Source: Pseudomonadota bacterium (GTDB lineage Bacteria; Pseudomonadota; Gammaproteobacteria; Burkholderiales; Burkholderiaceae_B). From it: a DNA stretch of 6,393 nt. The notes beneath the pieces were generated by a model. That model searched no databases and had not been told where the DNA came from. It worked only from the letters and a program-made list of their open reading frames with translations. Position 1 is the first letter of the stretch. Every line of letters begins with the position of its first letter. The position numbers and the translations under genes are program-made. The stretch is taken from NCBI GenBank assembly GCA_023389535.1, contig JAEWEH010000352.1, forward strand, positions 1-6,393. The letters are read 5' to 3'. Positions 1 to 4,853 of the stretch are shown piece after piece.

Positions 1-771
1 GTCCGACAGCGAGGGCATGTTCTGCCCGATGGCGGACATGGCCTTCGAAGGACTGCCGACGAATACATCGCGTATAGGATGTTCGGCCGCATACAGTATC
101 GCGTCGGCGACTGCCTTGGGGCTATACAAGGGCGGGGGCAGTCTGGGTTCCACATCCATGTAGTTCTTGGCATGCTCGACGTAGCCGCTGGCGATGGAAG
201 CGGGTTTGATCAGGGTGACGGATATCGGGATGTTGTCGGCGTCGAGTTCCATTCGCAGCGCATCGGTGTAGGCTTTCATGGCGTGCTTGGAAGCACAATA
301 CGCCCCTTGTAGCGGAATCGCGCGATCGGACACTTCGCTGCCCACATTGATCAGGGCGCCGCCCGTGTCGCGCATGTGGCTGACTGCGGTCAGGGACCCA
401 TACACCGTGCCCCAGAAGTTCGTTTCAAAAAGCTGCCGCTGGTCTTCTACTGCCACTTCTTCCAGCTTGCCGAAAATGGAAACGCCGGCATTGTTCACCC
501 ATGTTTCCACACCGCCGTACGCCGTGATCGCCGCATCCAGGATCTTTTTGTGATCGTCCTGAACGCCGACGTCCGCTGTGACGGCAATTGCTTCGCCGCC
601 CGCTTCCTTCAATTCCTTGACCAAGGCATCGAGCGCCTTGTGGTTGCGACTTGCCAGCACCAGCCTGGCGCCACGGCGGGACGCTTCTCGTGCTGTGGCC
701 AGGCCTATGCCGCTGCTGGCGCCTGTGATGACGATGACTTGCCGATTCAGGGGCTTTAGAGAGATCTTCAT
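1..771 (-). CDS. Short-chain dehydrogenase/reductase (SDR), C-terminus cut by window edge
   Basis: Predicted NAD(P)-dependent cytosolic oxidoreductase of the classical SDR family; the substrate cannot be read from sequence. 257 codons are visible from the ATG at 771, with no stop before the left edge. The Rossmann cofactor motif TGASSGIG is at residues 16-23, NNAG at 93-96, and the catalytic tetrad is complete: N118 (NFWG), S145, Y158 and K162 (YCASK), with the usual 13-residue Ser-to-Tyr spacing. KPASIASGY follows at 189-197, the place where classical SDRs usually carry a PG motif. The arginines R35/R36 and R42 after the first beta strand would fit NADP(H) preference (inference). Classical SDRs are about 250 residues, so this one has a C-terminal extension of unknown length. 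The start is set by the distance to the glycine motif; the Shine-Dalgarno is weak (AAGG about 8 nt upstream). A terminator lies between it and the upstream Bug gene, so it is probably transcribed separately. Family call firm, function unknown. Confidence 0.93.
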   Translation of the reverse strand, partial: MKISLKPLNRQVIVITGASSGIGLATAREASRRGARLVLASRNHKALDALVKELKEAGGEAIAVTADVGVQDDHKKILDAAITAYGGVETWVNNAGVSIFGKLEEVAVEDQRQLFETNFWGTVYGSLTAVSHMRDTGGALINVGSEVSDRAIPLQGAYCASKHAMKAYTDALRMELDADNIPISVTLIKPASIASGYVEHAKNYMDVEPRLPPPLYSPKAVADAILYAAEHPIRDVFVGSPSKAMSAIGQNMPSLSD

Positions 772-870
772 TGGGGGCACCTTCGCTTCGGTTGGTAAAT
801 AGTGGTCCAGGCTAGTTTCAGGGCGCCAGCAATTAGCGTGCGCGCCACTGTTACCGCAAGCGGGGGGCGC
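772..870 (-). promoter_or_regulatory. Upstream region of the SDR gene
   Basis: This 99-bp stretch between the terminator and the SDR ATG must hold the SDR promoter if the terminator is efficient. A TATTTA that could serve as -10 lies near 800 on the minus strand, but no -35 with correct spacing is visible. No dyad or riboswitch-like structure stands out. Confidence 0.3.
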
Positions 871-902
871 AAAAAAGCCCGCCTGGCATACGCCGGCGGG
901 CT
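871..902 (-). terminator. Rho-independent terminator after the Bug gene
   Basis: Arms at 876-883 and 895-902 (AGCCCGCC / GGCGGGCT) pair perfectly. Inside the loop, GGC at 885-887 can pair with GCC at 892-894, leaving an ATAC tetraloop and one bulged base. Read on the minus strand, the GC-rich stem is followed directly by a T run (the complement of the A run at 871-876). It lies about 40 nt past the Bug stop codon, so it ends the amidase-Bug transcript and separates it from the SDR gene. Plus-strand reading gives no T tail, so it acts in one direction. Confidence 0.9.
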
Positions 903-942
903 GATGAGATGGGCGCGAGGCTGGCAGGCGCGCGCGTAATGC

Positions 943-1920
943 TTACCGAATGGCTATGTTGGCGCGTTGCGCTATGGCGCTCAGGCGTTTGCTCTCGTCG
1001 GCAACGCGAAGCTTGTAGCTTTCGGGGCTGCCATATTCGGGCTCGAAGCCATTGGCGATAAAGCTGTCTTGCAAGGCTGGCTCGGTCATGACTTGCTTGA
1101 TGGCGGCTACCAGTGTGTTCCGGGCTTCGTCGGGAATGCCGCTGGGCGCGGTAACGGCAAACCAGGTACTGAATTCCACCGTCGGGAAGCCGCTTTCAAT
1201 CGCGGTCGGTACATCGGGCAGCAATTGTGAGCGCTTGGCGCCGGACACGGCGATGGCCTTCACCTTGCCCGCTTTGATCTGCGGTGCTGCCGCAACGACG
1301 GTATCGACCGTCAAGGGTACTTGACCCCCGATCAGGTCTGTCATGGCGGGTGCGCTGCCTTTGTAAGGAACATGCAATATGGCGGTACCCAGCGCCGCAT
1401 TGATCATTTCGCCGACAAAGTTCGATGTGCTGCCGTTGCCGAAGGACCCATAGGCAACGTTGCCGCGTTCCTTAACCTCGGCGGCGAGTTCTTTCAGCGT
1501 CTGCGCCTTGATCTGATTGGGGTTGGCCAGCAAGATCAGGGGAGTCGAGGCGATGATCCCTACAGACTCCAGCGCTGTGTCCGGATCATAAGGAAGCTTG
1601 GGGTACAGGATCGGATTCACGGTATAGGTGGATGCGCCGCTGAACAGCAGTGTGTAGCCATCTGCGGGCGACTTGGCGACCGCGTCGGCCCCCACGACGG
1701 TGCCCGCACCGGGCTTGTTCTCTACGATGATCGTCTGTTTGAGCTCTTCGCCAAGAGACTTGGCGAACAGGCGGCCGAGCACATCGGTCGAGCCGCCCGG
1801 CGGGAAGGGCACGACGAGGCGGATCGGCTTGGCCGGATAGCTTTGCGCTTGCGCGATCGGCATGGAACACAAGGCGGCGGTGCTGGCAACCAGCGCGCAC
1901 AGAATTTTGGTGCTGAACAT
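943..1920 (-). CDS. Bug/TctC-family periplasmic solute-binding protein
   Basis: Tripartite tricarboxylate transporter substrate-binding protein of the Bug (Bordetella uptake gene) family. It is exported and binds a small organic acid or related ligand in the periplasm. I chose the ATG at 1920 (325 residues) over the in-frame ATG at 1956. It puts the signal peptide right at the N-terminus (Lys5, hydrophobic 6-19, likely cleavage AQA|Q after residue 25), and a GGAGA Shine-Dalgarno lies 10 nt upstream, whereas the upstream ATG has none. Family hallmarks: YPAKPIRLVVPFPPGG starting at residue 28, then S44-T45-D46; VENKPGAG at 66-73; HVPYKG at 183-188; TDLIGGQ in the same block. The mature N-terminus has no lipobox cysteine, so it should be a soluble periplasmic protein. 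It is the second gene after an amidase, with an 81-nt gap, and a terminator follows. No TctA/TctB membrane genes are in the window. The ligand cannot be inferred beyond the amidase context. Confidence 0.94.
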   Translation of the reverse strand: MFSTKILCALVASTAALCSMPIAQAQSYPAKPIRLVVPFPPGGSTDVLGRLFAKSLGEELKQTIIVENKPGAGTVVGADAVAKSPADGYTLLFSGASTYTVNPILYPKLPYDPDTALESVGIIASTPLILLANPNQIKAQTLKELAAEVKERGNVAYGSFGNGSTSNFVGEMINAALGTAILHVPYKGSAPAMTDLIGGQVPLTVDTVVAAAPQIKAGKVKAIAVSGAKRSQLLPDVPTAIESGFPTVEFSTWFAVTAPSGIPDEARNTLVAAIKQVMTEPALQDSFIANGFEPEYGSPESYKLRVADESKRLSAIAQRANIAIR

Positions 1921-1930
1921 GTAGGGTTTA

Positions 1931-1935
1931 TCTCC
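1931..1935 (-). promoter_or_regulatory. Ribosome binding site deciding the Bug start
   Basis: On the minus strand this reads GGAGA, 10 nt before the ATG at 1920. The alternative ATG at 1956 has no purine-rich site upstream, so this element supports the shorter protein with a signal peptide at its N-terminus. Confidence 0.6.
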
Positions 1936-1965
1936 GTGATGAACAATAGGAAGCATGGTTCAATC

Positions 1966-1984
1966 AGCCGATTGTCTATCGGCT
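1966..1984 (-). repeat. Hairpin in the amidase-Bug intercistronic gap
   Basis: A perfect 7-bp inverted repeat (AGCCGAT / ATCGGCT) with a 5-nt loop lies 18 nt past the amidase stop and 45 nt before the Bug start. On the minus-strand transcript the stem has A residues before it and no T run after it, so it is not an intrinsic terminator for the operon. It could stabilise or mark a processing site in the mRNA. On the plus strand it is followed by TTTTCTT and resembles a weak terminator, but no plus-strand gene ends here. Confidence 0.45.
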
Positions 1985-2001
1985 TTTCTTAGGCGCCAGC
2001 G

Positions 2002-3411
2002 TCAGCGGAAGCTGGGCCTGATGTCGCCGGCCGGGCTGGCCTTTTCGAAGGCCTGGGCGAAGGCCAGCAATTCGCGCTCTTTGCGATACGAACCGACAAT
2101 CTGTATGCCTATCGGCAGCCCGTCGGCCGTGAAGCTGCAAGGAAGCGAAATGGCGGGATGGCCGGTAACCGTGATGCGGTAGCAGGAGCGCATCCAGCCA
2201 ATGTAGTGCGGCATGTCGATACCTGCGATTTGTTGCGGGCATTCGGTTTCCACCGCGAACGGTGCGACCTGGGATACGGGCGCGACCAGGAAATCGTACC
2301 GCTTCAGCAAATCGGCCATTCGGTTGAACATGCGCCCTTGGGCGCGTTGCGCCGCCGTGACGTCGGATCCCTTCAACGCCAGGCCCAGGTCAATATTCCA
2401 CTTCACAGTGTCTTTCAGCAAATTGCCCTGCGCGGCCCGCAGCGCTTCATAATTCGTCGCGAAAGCCAGCGCCCGCAATGTTTCGAAGGCTTGGTCGGCA
2501 TCGCTGAAGTCCGGTTCGTCTTCGTCGACAATGCACCCCATGCTTTTCAGATGACCCACGGCGTCCTGCAAGGATGCTTGCACGGAAGGCTCAAAGGGCA
2601 GGCCACCCAGGGTACGACTCAAAGCGATGCGCGTTCCTTTCGGGTCGATATCGGGCAGGGGGAAGAAGTCGCCGGGCCGGGTTTCGACCGCGAGCGGATC
2701 CTGAGCATCTGCACCAGCGATCACCTCCAGCATCAGCGCCACGTCGGCGACCTTGCGCCCCATGGGGCCCCCCGTCGTCAGCGTATTGAACGGGAAGCCG
2801 GTGGGCGACATCGGCACGCGACCGAGGGATGGGCGCAGGCCGACGACGTTGCAGAAGCTGGCGGGGTTGCGCAGTGATCCGCCCATATCGGAACCATCGG
2901 CCAAGGCGACCAAACCAGCGGCCAGGGCGGCAGCCGCGCCGCCGCTGCTGCCGCCCGCCGACTTGTCCAGACGGTAAGGGTTGCGGGTAACGCCGAAGAC
3001 GTCATTGAACGTATGCGAGCCGGCCCCGAATTCCGGCATATTCGTCTTGCCGAGTATGATGGCGCCCGCTGCCCGCTGCCGGGCGACCACGGCGCTGTCC
3101 TGGTCCGGTACGAAGTCCTGGAAGGCGCGGGAGCCATAGGTGGTGCGTACGCCGCGCACCATATACGAATCTTTATGGGCGACCGGCAGGCCGAATAGCG
3201 GGCCCAAAGTTCGCCCCGCGGCTATGGCGGCATCCGCCGCCTTGGCATCGGCAAGGGCATCCTCGTAGCGTTCGCTGACCAGCGCATTGATGCCGGGATT
3301 GATGTCGTTTGCGCGGTCGATATGCGCCTGGATCAATTCCTGGACGCTGACGTCGCGGTTGCGCACCGCCTTCGCCATATCGACGGCGCTAAGGTAGAAA
3401 ATGTCGTTCAT
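2002..3411 (-). CDS. Amidase-signature family hydrolase
   Basis: Predicted cytoplasmic amidase of 469 residues that hydrolyses a carboxylic amide to acid plus ammonia or amine; substrate unknown. The Ser-cisSer-Lys triad is complete: K80 in VAHKDS, S155 in AGGSSGG and S179 in DMGGSLRNPA. The 24-residue spacing between the two serines matches characterised family members. Flanking family blocks are GPLFGLPV (70-77), ILGKTNMPEFG (119-129) and CNVVGLRPSLGRVP after the triad. No signal peptide or membrane segment is seen, and length is normal for the family. GatA of the tRNA amidotransferase is the main alternative; it is disfavoured because GatA usually has DTGGSIRQPA at the nucleophile and because GatB/GatC are absent. 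The ATG at 3411 fits the family N-terminus but has no clear Shine-Dalgarno. It overlaps the stop of a short upstream ORF (ATGA). First gene of a probable operon with the Bug gene, and divergent from LysR. Confidence 0.94.
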   Translation of the reverse strand: MNDIFYLSAVDMAKAVRNRDVSVQELIQAHIDRANDINPGINALVSERYEDALADAKAADAAIAAGRTLGPLFGLPVAHKDSYMVRGVRTTYGSRAFQDFVPDQDSAVVARQRAAGAIILGKTNMPEFGAGSHTFNDVFGVTRNPYRLDKSAGGSSGGAAAALAAGLVALADGSDMGGSLRNPASFCNVVGLRPSLGRVPMSPTGFPFNTLTTGGPMGRKVADVALMLEVIAGADAQDPLAVETRPGDFFPLPDIDPKGTRIALSRTLGGLPFEPSVQASLQDAVGHLKSMGCIVDEDEPDFSDADQAFETLRALAFATNYEALRAAQGNLLKDTVKWNIDLGLALKGSDVTAAQRAQGRMFNRMADLLKRYDFLVAPVSQVAPFAVETECPQQIAGIDMPHYIGWMRSCYRITVTGHPAISLPCSFTADGLPIGIQIVGSYRKERELLAFAQAFEKASPAGDIRPSFR

Positions 3412-3500
3412 GTGCTGCTTGAGCCCGGTAATGTGTTTGCCGAAATAATGTGCTCGCCATGGAGCAGGCGGCCTTCAGCATACTCACGCTCGCCAGCCAT
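3408..3500 (-). CDS. Possible 30-residue leader ORF overlapping the amidase start
   Basis: A small ORF runs from ATG at 3500 to TGA at 3408-3410. The stop overlaps the amidase ATG as ATGA, the arrangement typical of translational coupling. GGGA lies 5 nt upstream of its ATG, a better ribosome site than anything before the amidase itself. The peptide starts MAGEREYAEGRL, is mildly hydrophilic, and matches no family I recognise. It has no run of one amino acid that would suggest classical attenuation. An ORF of this length can arise by chance, so this is a suggestion only. Confidence 0.22.
   Translation of the reverse strand: MAGEREYAEGRLLHGEHIISANTLPGSSST
3451..3466. repeat. Inverted repeat upstream of the amidase
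   Basis: TGCTC and GAGCA form a perfect 5-bp dyad around a 6-nt spacer. Its outer half-sites (TGCT/AGCA) are the same as those of the dyad at 3715-3732 near the LysR promoter, although the spacing differs by 2 bp. If the short leader ORF is real, this dyad lies inside it. A regulator site is possible, but short arms make chance likely. Confidence 0.25.
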
Positions 3501-3666
3501 GGGAATCCCGCCGGACCCGGATAGGGCATTCGGGCAGGCGCCTCGTGGTCGTCACGATGTGTTGGGCGGGACGTTTGCCGCGGCTTTCAGTTAAGTATTT
3601 TCCCCTAGGCGATACGGCAGGCGGATACACCAAGCTTGGCATGAAACGCGCGCCGGCTCTCGGTTT

Positions 3667-3706
3667 CGGGCCAGCGGCTGCTGTAGGCCTGCGGCGCGGG
3701 CCAGCG
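3667..3706. repeat. 10-bp direct repeat, 30 bp apart
   Basis: CGGGCCAGCG occurs at 3667-3676 and again at 3697-3706. The 30-bp period is close to three helical turns, which would put both copies on the same DNA face. It lies just upstream of the dyad and -10-like element of the LysR gene. A tandem protein-binding site is possible, and a chance GC-rich repeat is equally possible. Confidence 0.25.
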
Positions 3707-3714
3707 ATCAAATC

Positions 3715-3732
3715 TGCTTTCGAAAAAAAGCA
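3715..3732. promoter_or_regulatory. Candidate operator: TGCTTT-N6-AAAGCA dyad
   Basis: A perfect 6-bp inverted repeat with a 6-nt spacer rich in A. It sits 16 bp upstream of TATAGT, so it would cover the -35 region of a LysR promoter, a position that fits autorepression. LysR-type sites are often dyads of the T-N11-A form. This one has even symmetry and does not match that form exactly, so the assignment to the LysR protein is inference. Confidence 0.35.
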
Positions 3733-3748
3733 AGTCTGCCGGCCCGGT

Positions 3749-3754
3749 TATAGT
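3749..3754 (+). promoter_or_regulatory. Possible -10 element for LysR
   Basis: TATAGT matches the sigma-70 -10 consensus at five of six positions, in an otherwise GC-rich stretch (GGCCCGG just before it). No good -35 hexamer lies 16-18 bp upstream; the dyad at 3715-3732 covers that place. An activator-dependent or weak promoter would fit. Confidence 0.3.
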
Positions 3755-3837
3755 GAACAGGTTAATTCGCGCATTGGCGGTTCCGATTTATGTCCTGGCG
3801 CCCGAGCTCCGCGCCTTCATGTCGCTTTGTTTTATCG

Positions 3838-4782
3838 ATGAAACTGTCTTCCATTCAAGCTTTGCCGCTGGCCTATTTTCTGGAAGTGGCGCAACGGGGT
3901 TCGATTTCAGCGGCTTCCCAGCATTTGCACGTCGCCGTATCGGCCATCAGCCGCCAGATCGCCCGACTGGAATCCGACCTGGATTTAAACCTGTTCCACC
4001 GCAATGGCCGCGGCATGGCACTGACGGAGGCCGGTCTGATCGTGCGACGCTATGCGCGTCGCGCCCTGCTGGATACGGAATCCATGCAGAGTGAACTGCG
4101 GGCTCTTCAAGGTCTGGAACGCAGCACCCTGCGCATCGCATGCACAGACGGCTTCGCGCAGGATTATCTCCCGGCGGTGATTGCGTTTTTCCGGCAATCG
4201 TATCCCGGCGTGGTGTTCACCTTGGAAGTGTGCGGCCCGGCGGCTGCCACCCGCATGGTCGGAGAGGGGGATGCCGATATCGCCTTGACTTTTACGATAG
4301 CGGCCCAGGAAGGGGTGCAGGTGGAATATTCCGAAACTGCGCCGATATTCGCGCATGTGCCCGACACCCACCCGCTGGCGGCTTGCCGGCAGGCCGCCAT
4401 GAAGGATATTGTGGAATATCCCGTTGTGTTGCCGACCTTGCCAAATATTGTCCGGCAGTTATTCGACTTGGTCTGCGGGCTCGAGGACTTGCATCCCACT
4501 GTTTTACTCAGCAGCAATTCCCTCGCTTGCCTGACAGGCTATATGCGCTATAGCGAAGTCGTCAATTTTTGCGGCTCCTTGTCCGTCCGCAACCGGCTGC
4601 GTGCAAATCGGCAAGTCCTCGTCGCCATCAGCAATCCCGAAATGCAGCAGCGTGTATTGCAAGTTCAGACGATGGCTGGCCGCGAACAGTCTCCTGCTGC
4701 GCGCGCTTTCATACAGCTGTTGATTGACGATATAAAAAAGCGGCGCCGCGGCATGAGCACCCTGCGTCGGTCCGCTGGATGA
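3838..4782 (+). CDS. LysR-type transcriptional regulator
   Basis: DNA-binding regulator of 314 residues, probably controlling the divergent amidase-Bug operon and itself. The winged helix-turn-helix occupies about residues 6-65; the recognition part is GSISAASQHLHVAVSAISRQ (21-40), followed by RLESDLDLNLFHR and a linker helix to about 90. The periplasmic-binding-protein-like effector domain follows (about 95-300), opening with LRIACTDGFAQDYLP. I chose the ATG at 3838 because the homologous N-terminus (SSIQALPLAYFLEVA) begins at once; an in-frame ATG at 3790 would add 16 residues with no family match. Neither start has a clear Shine-Dalgarno. The C-terminus ends in a basic tail (KKRRRG...LRR). 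LysR proteins usually act as tetramers and respond to a substrate or pathway intermediate; the effector here is unknown. Confidence 0.92.
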   Translation: MKLSSIQALPLAYFLEVAQRGSISAASQHLHVAVSAISRQIARLESDLDLNLFHRNGRGMALTEAGLIVRRYARRALLDTESMQSELRALQGLERSTLRIACTDGFAQDYLPAVIAFFRQSYPGVVFTLEVCGPAAATRMVGEGDADIALTFTIAAQEGVQVEYSETAPIFAHVPDTHPLAACRQAAMKDIVEYPVVLPTLPNIVRQLFDLVCGLEDLHPTVLLSSNSLACLTGYMRYSEVVNFCGSLSVRNRLRANRQVLVAISNPEMQQRVLQVQTMAGREQSPAARAFIQLLIDDIKKRRRGMSTLRRSAG

Positions 4783-4853
4783 CCATGGCGCGCCATCTGT
4801 CGATCACGGGATGTCGATTCGGCCGGCCCTGCGCATGCCTGACGGACCCGCCG
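4783..4853. other. Convergent gap between LysR and ligD
   Basis: 71 bp between two facing stop codons. It contains a perfect 12-bp palindrome, ATGGCGCGCCAT at 4785-4796, and GGCCGGCC at 4821-4828. Neither is followed by a T run on either strand, so no intrinsic terminator can be called. Termination may be Rho-dependent. Confidence 0.4.

Larger units (their letters stand above)
3412..3837. promoter_or_regulatory. Divergent amidase / LysR control region
   Basis: 426 bp between the divergent amidase and LysR starts. It must hold both promoters and, as is usual for LysR regulators, the regulator's binding sites. Visible structure: an inverted repeat TGCTC-N6-GAGCA at 3451-3466, about 40 bp upstream of the amidase start; a direct repeat CGGGCCAGCG at 3667-3676 and 3697-3706; a dyad TGCTTT-N6-AAAGCA at 3715-3732; and a -10-like TATAGT at 3749-3754. 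I see no convincing sigma-70 promoter for the amidase. The longer open frames crossing this stretch have weak third-position GC bias and no recognisable family. The 426-bp length is large for a LysR intergenic region, so a small gene or RNA could be hidden here. Confidence 0.6.

Noticed and set aside
1921..1956. A longer Bug start at 1956.
   Set aside because: It would put 12 polar residues before the signal peptide and has no Shine-Dalgarno, while GGAGA precedes the ATG at 1920.
1321..1992. A long 223-codon plus-strand ORF opposite the Bug gene.
   Set aside because: It is antisense to a clear family member with signal peptide and conserved motifs. Its length follows from the GC-rich codon use of the real gene.
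2158..2877. A 239-codon plus-strand ORF opposite the amidase.
   Set aside because: Antisense shadow of a gene with a complete catalytic triad; the peptide has no recognisable domain.
2002..3411. Amidase as GatA of the Asp/Glu-tRNA amidotransferase.
   Set aside because: The nucleophile block is DMGGSLRNPA, not the usual GatA DTGGSIRQPA, and no gatB/gatC are adjacent.
3484..3711. A 75-codon minus-strand ORF in the divergent region.
   Set aside because: Arg/Pro-rich low-complexity translation typical of non-coding GC-rich DNA, with no ribosome site or family match.
3790..3837. A longer LysR start at 3790 adding 16 residues.
   Set aside because: The added residues do not match the family N-terminus and lie before the usual start of the winged helix domain. 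It cannot be fully excluded, because neither start has a good Shine-Dalgarno.
3545..3841. A 98-codon plus-strand ORF whose TGA overlaps the LysR ATG (ATGA).
   Set aside because: Third-position GC is only around half, weak for this genome; there is no Shine-Dalgarno, no recognisable family, and it runs through the dyad and -10-like element. Probably chance, although the ATGA overlap is curious.
4821..4828. GGCCGGCC palindrome as a terminator stem between LysR and ligD.
   Set aside because: It has no loop and no T run on either strand.
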